Positions 1 to 6,035 of a DNA stretch of 6,035 nucleotides are shown piece by piece. Within the stretch, counting starts at the first letter, position 1, and each line of letters begins with the position of its first letter. A program made the position numbers and the translations under genes. This DNA is from Pseudomonadota bacterium (GTDB taxonomy: Bacteria; Pseudomonadota; Alphaproteobacteria; JAKJEU01): positions 1-6,035 of the forward strand of contig JAKJEU010000094.1 in assembly GCA_022705265.1 (NCBI GenBank), in the 5' to 3' direction. Below the pieces are notes generated by a model, which was not told where the DNA came from, ran no database searches, and worked only from the letters and a program-made list of their open reading frames with translations.

Positions 1-831
1 AAAACAAATTCTTTTGGTGTGTATGTAAATCTTAACGGTGTTGATATTGGAACAGGGATTAATTCTTTGAACGGTTTGGAACAAAGGGTTATAAAAATTG
101 ATGGAAGAGTTACAAAGGATCAATCCGAACTTTTAAAATATGCAAAGGTATTATGGTTAAGTCCAGAAATCGAGCGAAGTTTTGCTTTGGATATGGCGTC
201 AAGGCGGAAATTTTTTGACCGAGCAACTTCTTGCTTTGATGACAACCATATGTTAAACTTGAACCAATATAACAAAGCGTTAAAAGAATGGTCAAGTTTG
301 TTAAGAAGTGGTGTTAATGACGATACTTGGCTTAAAATTTACGAAAAATCATTGCTGGAATATGGGAATAAAATTTTGGCTTCAAGAAAAAAACTTGCAG
401 ACAGTATGAACAAAGATATGGAACAAAGTAATACTATGTTTCCTAAGGCAAGGATTTTCTTTGAAACCGAAGATTTGGACGAAGATTATTTTAAAATGGC
501 AAGAGATGAATTTTTAAACAAAGGAAGTTTTGAAGGTGCTCATAACCATAAAATCCATATAAAAGACTTAAAAACAGGCAACCTAATCGAAAAATGTTCA
601 ACGGGAGAGGTTAAATCTTCTTTGGTTGCGATATTTTTATCTCAAACAAGGTTGCTTAAAAATAAAGGCTTGATATTATTGCTTGATGATATATCGGCGT
701 ATCTTGATAAACAAAGGCGAGATTACTTGCTTAAAGAACTTAAAAATATGAGAATACAAAGCTTTATAACTGGTGTTGAACCAAATGTTTTTGACGAAAT
801 AAAAAACGAAGCTGAATTCTTTACAATTTAA
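1..831 (+). CDS. recF: RecF, DNA replication/repair ATPase (5' end outside window)
   Basis: RecF is an SMC/ABC-like ATPase that binds gapped DNA and helps RecOR load RecA at stalled forks. The frame is open from base 1, so the gene enters from outside. A GTG at 19 is the first possible start inside the window but is unlikely to be the true one, because about 276 residues are visible against the usual 350-380 and the Walker A region is missing. Visible landmarks are KIDGR (97-111), a WLSPEIER...RRKFFDR block typical of RecF, the ABC signature CSTGE (595-609), and a Walker B stretch LILLLDD (about 673-693) followed by the D-loop-like AYLD. E. coli RecF also has a DD pair at Walker B. The usual GPHR/GVHR motif before the signature reads GAHNH (535-549), which is odd. 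The gene ends with tandem TAA TAA, 17 bases before gyrB. Identity is firm from the motif order and the neighbour. Confidence 0.9.
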   Translation, partial: KTNSFGVYVNLNGVDIGTGINSLNGLEQRVIKIDGRVTKDQSELLKYAKVLWLSPEIERSFALDMASRRKFFDRATSCFDDNHMLNLNQYNKALKEWSSLLRSGVNDDTWLKIYEKSLLEYGNKILASRKKLADSMNKDMEQSNTMFPKARIFFETEDLDEDYFKMARDEFLNKGSFEGAHNHKIHIKDLKTGNLIEKCSTGEVKSSLVAIFLSQTRLLKNKGLILLLDDISAYLDKQRRDYLLKELKNMRIQSFITGVEPNVFDEIKNEAEFFTI

Positions 832-837
832 TAAGGT
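832..837 (+). promoter_or_regulatory. Probable gyrB ribosome binding site
   Basis: The short recF-gyrB gap contains TAAGGT, whose AAGG is the only purine-rich match to the Shine-Dalgarno sequence there. It lies about 11 bases before the gyrB ATG, slightly long, with an A-rich stretch between. It overlaps the second of the two tandem TAA codons ending recF, so ribosomes finishing recF stop right on the site. This fits coupled translation within one operon. Confidence 0.5.
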
Positions 838-848
838 AGTGTAAAAAA

Positions 849-3251
849 ATGACTGAAAATGAAAATAAATATGATGCAGAATCTATTAAGGTTTTAAAAG
901 GTCTTGATGCAGTAAGAAAAAGACCTGGTATGTACATTGGTGATACCGATGATGGTACTGGCTTGCATCATATGGTTTACGAAGTTTTGGATAACGCAAT
1001 TGATGAAGCTTTGGCTGGATATTGCACTAAGACAGAGGTTATTTTAAACTCTGATGGTTCTGTGACTGTTCGTGATAATGGCCGTGGTATTCCTGTTGGA
1101 ATGCATAAGGAAGAGGGGGTTTCTGCTGCCGAAGTTATTATGACGCAACTTCACGCGGGTGGTAAATTTGACCAAAATTCATATAAGATTTCAGGTGGTC
1201 TTCATGGTGTGGGTGTTTCTGTTGTTAATGCTTTGTCAGAAAGGCTTAAATTAAGAGTTTGGAGAGAAGGCAAAGTTCATTATATGGAATTTAAAGATGG
1301 TGTCGCACTTTTTCCTTTAAAAGTTGAAGGTGATGCACCAGAAGGAAAAACAGGAACAGAAGTAACTTTCTTGCCATCTGTTGAAATTTTTACTCAAACT
1401 GATTTTGATTTATCCACCTTAGAACACAGAATGAGAGAGCTTGCTTTCTTAAACTCAGGTGTGCATTTGGAATTAACTGATAATCGTCATTCATCAGAAG
1501 AACAAACAAGAGTTTTTCATTATGAAGGAGGTATTCAAGAGTTTGTAAAATATCTTAATCGTACAAAAACACCTCTTCATGATGAAGTATTTTCATTAAT
1601 TGGTGAAGAAAATGGAACAACGGTTGAGGTCGCTTTGTGTTGGACTGATGGATATCACGAAAATACAATTTGTTTTACCAATAATATTCCACAAAGAGAC
1701 GGTGGAACTCACTTAGCAGGATTTAGAGCCGCTTTGACAAGAACTATTAACGGCTATGTAACTTCAAGTGGAATGGCAAAGAAGGAAAAAGTCGATTTAA
1801 GTGGTGATGATATGAGAGAAGGTTTAACTTGCGTTTTATCAGTTAAAGTTCCTGATCCAAAGTTTTCATCACAAACAAAGGATAAGTTGGTTTCATCAGA
1901 AGTAAGACCAGTTGTGGAAAATATTGTTTCAACTAAGCTTGAAAAATGGCTTGGTGAACATCCACAAGAAGCAAAGAAAATCATTGGTAAAGTTATCGAA
2001 GCTGCTTCTGCTCGTGAGGCTGCACGAAGAGCAAGAGAATTAACCAGAAGAAAAGGTATCATGGATATTGCTTCTTTGCCTGGAAAATTGGCGGATTGTC
2101 AAGAAAAAGACCCAGCATTATCAGAAGTCTTTATCGTTGAGGGAGATTCTGCTGGTGGTTCTGCAAAACAAGGAAGAAATCGTATAAATCAAGCTATTTT
2201 GCCTTTAAAAGGTAAGATTTTAAATGTTGAAAGAGCAAGATTTGATAAAATGCTTTCTTCACAAGAAATCGGAACAATTATCACAGCGCTTGGAACTGGT
2301 ATTGGTAAAGATAATTTCAACATTGACAAAGCAAGATATCATAAAATCATAATCATGACCGATGCTGATGTCGATGGAAGCCATATCAGAACTTTGTTGT
2401 TAACTTTCTTTTTCAGACAAATGCCTGAATTAATTGAAAAAGGTTATGTTTACATTGCTCAACCACCGCTTTATAAAGTTAAAAAAGGCTCATCAGAAAT
2501 TTATATGAAAGATGAAGCTGCATTCGAAAATTATCTTGTAAATTCTGGTGCTGAAAATGCTGTTTTGATGTTGCCAAACGGTGAACAAATTGCTGGGGCT
2601 GATTTGATTGTTAAAATTTCCCAAGCAAGACAAGTTAAGGCTGTTATTAATGCTTTGTCGAAAAAAGTTCCAATGAAAATTATCGAACAAATGGCAATTT
2701 CAAATGTATTTTCTGGCGGTATGCAATCTTTGGCACAAGCAGAAGAAGTCGCAAGAAAGCTTAATAATATCGAAGAAGAATATGAAAAAGGTTGGGAAGG
2801 CGAATATGATTCAAATGGTTTCATATTCAAAAGAACTTTGCGTGGTGTTCCTGAAAGAATTAAGGTGGATTTCAATCTTATTACAAGCTCTGATGCAAGA
2901 AAGTTGGAAAAGATGTCTGCTGAAATATCAGAATTTTATAAAGAACCTTTGATTTTGAAATCAAAAGAAGACGAATATAAAATTGTTGGTCCATGTTCTT
3001 TGGCTGATGCTATTTTCAAAGTTGGTAAGAAAGGTATTTCCGTTCAAAGATATAAAGGCTTGGGCGAAATGAACGCAGAACAACTTTGGGAAACAACACT
3101 TGACCCGAATGCAAGATCTTTGTTGCAAGTTAAGGTTAATCATTTCGAAAAAGCCGAAGAAGTATTTTCAACTTTGATGGGTGATATCGTGGAACCAAGG
3201 CGTGAATTTATTCAAAATAATGCCTTAAATGTTGTTAATTTGGATATTTAA
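849..3251 (+). CDS. gyrB: DNA gyrase subunit B (ATPase subunit)
   Basis: GyrB forms the A2B2 gyrase that introduces negative supercoils using ATP. The 800 residues match the long Gram-negative form (E. coli about 804). The GHKL ATPase domain occupies about residues 15-225: EVLDNAIDEA carries the catalytic Glu45 and Mg-binding Asn49, DNGRGIP carries Asp76 and Arg79, and GGLHGVGVSVVNALS forms the ATP lid. The transducer domain holds the QTK loop at 342-344, Lys344 being the ATP-contacting lysine. TOPRIM starts at about 426 with EGDSAGGSAKQGR (Glu431) and has DADVDG at 505-510, the Mg-binding acidic triad. The proteobacterial insert spans about 550-720, followed by QRYKGLGEMN (733-742) and the tail VEPRREFI. 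By alignment from memory, the quinolone-site residues (Asp433, Lys454) and the aminocoumarin-site Arg139 are wild type. The ATG at 849 gives the normal N-terminus. It is likely co-transcribed with recF, and I see no terminator after it. Confidence 0.98.
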   Translation: MTENENKYDAESIKVLKGLDAVRKRPGMYIGDTDDGTGLHHMVYEVLDNAIDEALAGYCTKTEVILNSDGSVTVRDNGRGIPVGMHKEEGVSAAEVIMTQLHAGGKFDQNSYKISGGLHGVGVSVVNALSERLKLRVWREGKVHYMEFKDGVALFPLKVEGDAPEGKTGTEVTFLPSVEIFTQTDFDLSTLEHRMRELAFLNSGVHLELTDNRHSSEEQTRVFHYEGGIQEFVKYLNRTKTPLHDEVFSLIGEENGTTVEVALCWTDGYHENTICFTNNIPQRDGGTHLAGFRAALTRTINGYVTSSGMAKKEKVDLSGDDMREGLTCVLSVKVPDPKFSSQTKDKLVSSEVRPVVENIVSTKLEKWLGEHPQEAKKIIGKVIEAASAREAARRARELTRRKGIMDIASLPGKLADCQEKDPALSEVFIVEGDSAGGSAKQGRNRINQAILPLKGKILNVERARFDKMLSSQEIGTIITALGTGIGKDNFNIDKARYHKIIIMTDADVDGSHIRTLLLTFFFRQMPELIEKGYVYIAQPPLYKVKKGSSEIYMKDEAAFENYLVNSGAENAVLMLPNGEQIAGADLIVKISQARQVKAVINALSKKVPMKIIEQMAISNVFSGGMQSLAQAEEVARKLNNIEEEYEKGWEGEYDSNGFIFKRTLRGVPERIKVDFNLITSSDARKLEKMSAEISEFYKEPLILKSKEDEYKIVGPCSLADAIFKVGKKGISVQRYKGLGEMNAEQLWETTLDPNARSLLQVKVNHFEKAEEVFSTLMGDIVEPRREFIQNNALNVVNLDI

Positions 3252-3268
3252 TGTAAAAGGTGGTGTCT

Positions 3269-3334
3269 ATGTTTTATTTAAGTAAAAATAAAGACTTACT
3301 TGACAATGGATTAAGAGGATTATACTTTAAATAA
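3269..3334 (+). CDS. Possible 21-codon small ORF or leader peptide upstream of fliF
   Basis: An ATG at 3269 opens 21 codons ending in TAA at 3332-3334. The peptide starts MFYLSKNKDLL and ends GLRGLYFK; it is basic and has no recognisable motif or convincing membrane segment. The main reason to list it is its ribosome site: AAGGTGGT at 3257-3264, with AAGG eight bases before the ATG, is among the best Shine-Dalgarno matches in the window and stronger than that of fliF itself. It starts 17 bases after the gyrB stop and ends 27 bases before fliF. A promoter candidate lies inside it, so it could be translated only from transcripts starting upstream, such as gyrB read-through. It could be a leader peptide, a small protein, a decayed gene remnant or chance. 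Function unknown. Confidence 0.3.
   Translation: MFYLSKNKDLLDNGLRGLYFK
3300..3326 (+). promoter_or_regulatory. Candidate sigma70-type promoter for fliF-fliG
   Basis: A perfect -35 hexamer TTGACA lies at 3300-3305 and a near-perfect -10 TATACT at 3321-3326, separated by 15 bases, which is shorter than the preferred 17. Transcription would begin near 3333, giving a leader of roughly 30 bases before fliF. I see no sigma54 (GG-N10-GC) or sigma28 flagellar promoter in this gap, although many alphaproteobacteria use sigma54 or dedicated regulators for basal-body genes. The short spacer lowers confidence. Confidence 0.45.
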
Positions 3335-3347
3335 AATAGTACTATTT
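3334..3347 (+). repeat. 14-bp perfect palindrome, possible operator before fliF
   Basis: The sequence AAATAGTACTATTT is its own reverse complement, centred between 3340 and 3341. It starts right at the predicted transcription start of the fliF promoter candidate and ends seven bases before the AAGG ribosome site. As DNA it has the form of a binding site for a dimeric regulator. As RNA it could form only a weak five-pair A/U stem with a GUAC loop, and no T tract follows, so it does not look like a terminator. In such A+T-rich sequence, chance palindromes of this size are possible. Confidence 0.4.
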
Positions 3348-3361
3348 ATATATAAGGCAAA

Positions 3362-4993
3362 ATGATGCAATCACTTTTACAAACTTTAAAAGGATTAGGA
3401 CCGACAAGACTCTCAGCCATAGGGGGGGTCGGTCTTTTCTTGCTTATATTTTTGTTTTTTCTTGCGTTTCGTATGAGTGATACAAAATATAGCACTTTGT
3501 TTAGTGAGCTTGAACCAACTGAGGCTCAAAAAATTGTTGAACAACTTGAAAAAAAACAGATAAAGTTTGAAGTCGTAAAAGATGGAACGGAAATAAGGGT
3601 TCCTGGTGATAAAGTTCAAAAATTAAGATTGTCTTTGGCTGAAATGACTACGGTTAATATCGGGAGTGTTGGTGGATACGAAATTTTTGATAAAAGTGAG
3701 GCTTTGGGTACAACAAACTTTGTTCAAAATGTTAATCTTTTAAGAGCCTTAGAAGGGGAGCTTTCAAAAACAATAAGAACAATTGAGACAGTATCGGCGG
3801 CAAGAGTTCACCTTGTTTTACCAAAACGAGAAATGTTTACAAGAGAACAACAAGTTCCATCAGCTTCGGTTATTATAAAAATGAAACCAAGGGAAAATTT
3901 GTCGCAAAAGCAAGTAATGGCAATACAAAGAATTGTTGCTGCGGCTGTTCCTAAACTTGAAACTAAAAATGTTTCAATAATGGATAGCCACGGTAATTTG
4001 CTTACAAAACAATATGATGATGATGAGCAAATGTTGGCTTCAAGTAATGAGGAATATCGCAGAAATTATGAAAACCGTCTTAATACAGCGGTTCAAGATT
4101 TGCTTGAAAAGGCTTTTGGTCCTGGAAAAGTAAGAAGCGAAATTTCAGTTGAAATGGATTTTTCTCATGTGGTAACTAATCAAGAAATATATAATCCAGA
4201 ACAGCAAGTCGTCCGTTCGACTACTTCATCTTCTGAAAACCAAGTAACAGAAGAAAGTGACGGAGCGGTAACGGTTGAACAAAATTTGCCAAATTCTCAA
4301 ATTAATAACGGAAATTCTGCTAAAACTAATGTGGTTAAAAACGAAGAAACCGTAAATTATGAAATTTCAAAGGAAATTATAAATAAAGTAAGAAATACAG
4401 GAGTTGTAAAGCGGATTTCTGCTGCTGTTATGGTTGATGGTGTTTACGAAAATGACCCAGAAGGAAACAGAGTTTATAAAGAGCGTTCTGAAAAAGAAAT
4501 GGAAACTGTAAGAGCTTTGGTAAGGTCAGCAATCGGATATGATGCAGACAGGGGAGATATGGTCGAAGTTGTCAATATGAAATTTATTGATTATGAAGAT
4601 ATTCTTGCTCCTGAAAAACCATTGTTTGCAGGATTTTCAAAAGAAGAAATATTAAAAATAGTAGAAGGCTTAGGCGTGGCTTTGGTTGCAATATTGGTTA
4701 TTGTATTAATTATAAAACCATTGGTAACAAAGGCATTTGAGCCTCCGAAAGAAGAGGAAGAAGAAGAGCATTTAATGCTTGCTGGTGTACCACCAGTTAC
4801 GACACAGTTGTTGTCAGGAGGAACAGGTATGGAAGAAGAAGTCGGTGGATTAGAAGAATTAATTGATATTGCAAAAGTTGAAGGTCGAGTAAAAGCATCA
4901 TCACTCAGAAAAATCGGCGAAATTATAGACAAGCACCCAGAAGAAGCTTTAAATATTATAAGAAACTGGATGTATAAAGAGGGTAATAACTAA
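3362..4993 (+). CDS. fliF: FliF, flagellar MS-ring protein
   Basis: FliF oligomerises in the inner membrane to form the MS ring, the base on which the flagellar rotor and export apparatus are built. The 543 residues are close to the usual length (E. coli about 552). A membrane segment lies at about 18-36. It is followed by the YscJ/FliF-type ring-building domain beginning YSTLFSELEPTEA (43-55), then the block from about 118 to 215 including ARVHLVLPKREMF. The third ring-building region (about 230-410) contains the N/Q-rich beta-collar segment and ETVNYEISKEI (329-339). The second membrane segment is at about 434-452. The cytoplasmic tail has an acidic run of six Glu (464-469) and ends in the FliG-binding helices (about 497-540). 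The first two codons are both ATG; the second (3365) has the better ribosome-site spacing. A G7 tract lies at codons 21-23. The stop overlaps the fliG start. Confidence 0.97.
   Translation: MMQSLLQTLKGLGPTRLSAIGGVGLFLLIFLFFLAFRMSDTKYSTLFSELEPTEAQKIVEQLEKKQIKFEVVKDGTEIRVPGDKVQKLRLSLAEMTTVNIGSVGGYEIFDKSEALGTTNFVQNVNLLRALEGELSKTIRTIETVSAARVHLVLPKREMFTREQQVPSASVIIKMKPRENLSQKQVMAIQRIVAAAVPKLETKNVSIMDSHGNLLTKQYDDDEQMLASSNEEYRRNYENRLNTAVQDLLEKAFGPGKVRSEISVEMDFSHVVTNQEIYNPEQQVVRSTTSSSENQVTEESDGAVTVEQNLPNSQINNGNSAKTNVVKNEETVNYEISKEIINKVRNTGVVKRISAAVMVDGVYENDPEGNRVYKERSEKEMETVRALVRSAIGYDADRGDMVEVVNMKFIDYEDILAPEKPLFAGFSKEEILKIVEGLGVALVAILVIVLIIKPLVTKAFEPPKEEEEEEHLMLAGVPPVTTQLLSGGTGMEEEVGGLEELIDIAKVEGRVKASSLRKIGEIIDKHPEEALNIIRNWMYKEGNN
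3422..3428 (+). repeat. Seven-G homopolymer tract in the 5' end of fliF
   Basis: Codons 21-23 of fliF read GGG GGG GTC, giving seven consecutive G in an A+T-rich gene whose glycines are mostly GGT or GGA. I saw no other G or C run longer than five (five G at 1115-1119 in gyrB). Loss of one G would bring a TGA at 3474-3476 into frame, and gain of one G would bring a TGA at 3478-3480 into frame. Either change would end the protein within about 20 codons, inside or just after the first membrane segment. Confidence 0.85.
4976..4983 (+). promoter_or_regulatory. fliG ribosome binding site inside the end of fliF
   Basis: AAAGAGGG lies nine bases before the fliG ATG, within the last codons of fliF. 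The fliF stop and fliG start share one base in TAATG (4991-4995), so ribosomes ending fliF can restart at once on fliG. This arrangement fits translational coupling and balanced synthesis of two proteins that assemble together. Confidence 0.7.
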
Positions 4994-6021
4994 TGGCTAA
5001 TAATGTTACTACGGTTGATGATTATAGAGTTTTAACAGGACCTCAAAAAGCAGCGATACTTCTTTTATCTCTTGGCGAGGAACAATCGGGAAAAATATTT
5101 GCAATGATGGATGATGAAGAAATCAGAGAGATTTCAGTAATCATGGCATCTTTGGGTTCAATAAGCTCGACGATTGTTGAAAAATTGTTTTTGGAATTTG
5201 CAGAAGGCATTTCAAATACAGGCTCTTTAATCGGAAGTTTTGAAAGCACCGAACGACTTCTTCTTAAAACCTTACCAAAAGACAGAGTTCAACTTATCAT
5301 GGATGAAATCCGTGGTCCTGCTGGTCGTACTATGTGGGATAAGCTTGGTAATGTTAACGAACAAGTTTTGGCAAATTATCTTAAAAACGAATATCCTCAA
5401 ACGGTTGCTGTGGTTTTATCAAAGATTAAAGCTGATCACTCGTCAAAGGTTTTGGCTCTTTTGCCTGAGACTTTTGCCTTAGAAGTCATTATGAGAATGC
5501 TTAGAATGGAAGTTGTACAAAAAGAGGTTTTAGACGATGTTGAACAAACTTTGCGTGCGGAATTCATGAGCAATCTTGCAAGAGGTTCAAGACGCGATTC
5601 TCATGAACTTATTGCCGAAATCTTTAACAATTTGGACAGAGCAACCGAGGGAAGATTTATGGCCGCTTTGGAAGAAAGAAACAGAGAATCAGCAGATAGA
5701 GTTAAATCTTTGATGTTCACCTTTGAAGACTTGGTCAGAGTTGATGGACAAGGTATTCAAGTTCTTCTTCGTCAAGCTCCAAAAGACCAACTTGCTTTAT
5801 CTTTAAAAACTGCTTCAGAACAAATTAAGGAATTGTTCTTTAAAAACATGTCTGAACGGGCTGGAAAAATGCTTAAAGAAGATATGGAGGCTCTTGGACC
5901 TGTTCGAGTTAGAGATGTTGAAGAAGCTCAAAGTGCGATTGTGCTTTTGACCAAAGAATTGGCTGCGTCTGGTGAAATCCAAATTTCAGAAGGTGGCGAA
6001 CAAGATGAAATTGTTTACTAA
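4993..6021 (+). CDS. fliG: FliG, flagellar motor switch and rotor protein
   Basis: FliG sits on the cytoplasmic face of the MS ring, binds FliM, and transmits torque from the stator. At 342 residues it is complete (E. coli about 331). The N-terminal domain (about 15-115), starting GPQKAAILLLSLGEE, binds the FliF tail encoded just upstream. The middle domain carries the EHPQ-type motif as EYPQTVAV (133-140). The linker holds MFTF (241-244). The C-terminal torque domain (about 250-330) keeps the charged residues known from E. coli, offset by eight: Lys272, Arg289, Glu296-Asp297 (E. coli has Asp-Asp) and Arg305 in GPVRVRDVE. The protein ends EIVY. The long near-identical alphaproteobacterial blocks, such as the one around GRTMWDKLGNVNE, make the identity very secure. 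It overlaps fliF by one base and ends with tandem TAA TAA; another flagellar gene (often fliH in this group) would be expected beyond 6035 but cannot be seen. Confidence 0.98.
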   Translation: MANNVTTVDDYRVLTGPQKAAILLLSLGEEQSGKIFAMMDDEEIREISVIMASLGSISSTIVEKLFLEFAEGISNTGSLIGSFESTERLLLKTLPKDRVQLIMDEIRGPAGRTMWDKLGNVNEQVLANYLKNEYPQTVAVVLSKIKADHSSKVLALLPETFALEVIMRMLRMEVVQKEVLDDVEQTLRAEFMSNLARGSRRDSHELIAEIFNNLDRATEGRFMAALEERNRESADRVKSLMFTFEDLVRVDGQGIQVLLRQAPKDQLALSLKTASEQIKELFFKNMSERAGKMLKEDMEALGPVRVRDVEEAQSAIVLLTKELAASGEIQISEGGEQDEIVY

Positions 6022-6035
6022 TAAGAAAGCTTTGG

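Larger units (their letters stand above)
3252..3361. other. gyrB-fliF intergenic region
   Basis: This is the only sizeable gap in the window, 110 bases. It contains the small ORF, the promoter candidate and the palindrome listed separately. The fliF ribosome site appears to be AAGG at 3354-3357, four bases from the ATG at 3362 and seven from the in-frame ATG at 3365. No GC-rich hairpin followed by a T run is visible, so gyrB transcripts may run on into fliF. Confidence 0.7.

Noticed and set aside
19..21. GTG at 19 as the true start of recF
   Set aside because: The frame is open to base 1, RecF-like sequence is already under way, and the Walker A portion is missing, so the gene starts before the window.
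791..827. TTGACG (791) and TACAAT (822) near the end of recF as a gyrB promoter
   Set aside because: The spacing is 25 bases, far too long for a sigma70 promoter, and neither hexamer has a partner at about 17 bases. gyrB is more simply explained as downstream in the recF operon.
1754..2875. Minus-strand and out-of-frame open frames (102, 114, 65 and 82 codons) within gyrB
   Set aside because: All are opposite or out of frame with well-conserved GyrB coding sequence, have no neighbours of their own and show no family resemblance; they are by-products of the codon bias.
3549..3556. A8 run in fliF as a slippage site
   Set aside because: A runs of seven or eight recur across this A+T-rich window (for example in recF and just before gyrB), so this one is not distinctive.
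4751..4768. GAA/GAG repeat encoding six Glu in FliF as a slippage-prone microsatellite
   Set aside because: The repeat is broken by GAG codons, and any triplet change would keep the frame. An acidic stretch after the second membrane segment is plausible for a FliF tail linker.
4591..4932. Minus-strand open frame of 113 codons opposite fliF
   Set aside because: It lies wholly within a conserved gene, its serine-rich product mirrors the acidic GAA/GAG-rich coding strand, and it has no recognisable motif.

Overview
This A+T-rich window is a colinear plus-strand stretch from a flagellated Gram-negative bacterium, most likely an alphaproteobacterium close to Rhodospirillales. The strongest taxonomic signals are the FliG protein (GPQKAAILLLSLGEE, GRTMWDKLGNVNE, EYPQTVAV, MFTFEDL, and a C-terminus ending in EIVY) and the RecF signature CSTGE. 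The GyrB is the long proteobacterial form with the insert in the TOPRIM region. This placement comes from recalled family patterns, not from a search.

Layout: (1) 1-831 is the 3' part of recF, cut by the window edge, so the Walker A end is missing. (2) 849-3251 is a complete gyrB, 17 bases after recF and probably in the same operon. (3) 3252-3361 is the only real gap. It holds no obvious terminator, but it does contain a 21-codon mini-ORF with a strong Shine-Dalgarno, a sigma70-like promoter candidate and a 14-bp perfect palindrome. (4) 3362-4993 is fliF, the MS-ring protein. (5) 4993-6021 is fliG, the rotor switch protein, which overlaps fliF by one base. The last 14 bases follow the fliG stop and probably lead into the next flagellar gene.

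The window joins two functional modules. recF-gyrB belongs to chromosome replication, repair and supercoiling (the classic dnaA-dnaN-recF-gyrB neighbourhood). fliF-fliG starts a flagellar basal-body operon in which the FliF C-terminal tail binds the FliG N-terminal domain. All four proteins look intact in the parts visible, with their key residues present, apart from a divergent motif in RecF.

I see no mobile element, CRISPR array, RNA gene or clearly novel system. The points worth a second look are the regulatory-looking gap before fliF, a seven-G tract in the first 25 codons of fliF that could allow on/off slippage, the gyrB/fliF junction itself, and an altered conserved motif in RecF.
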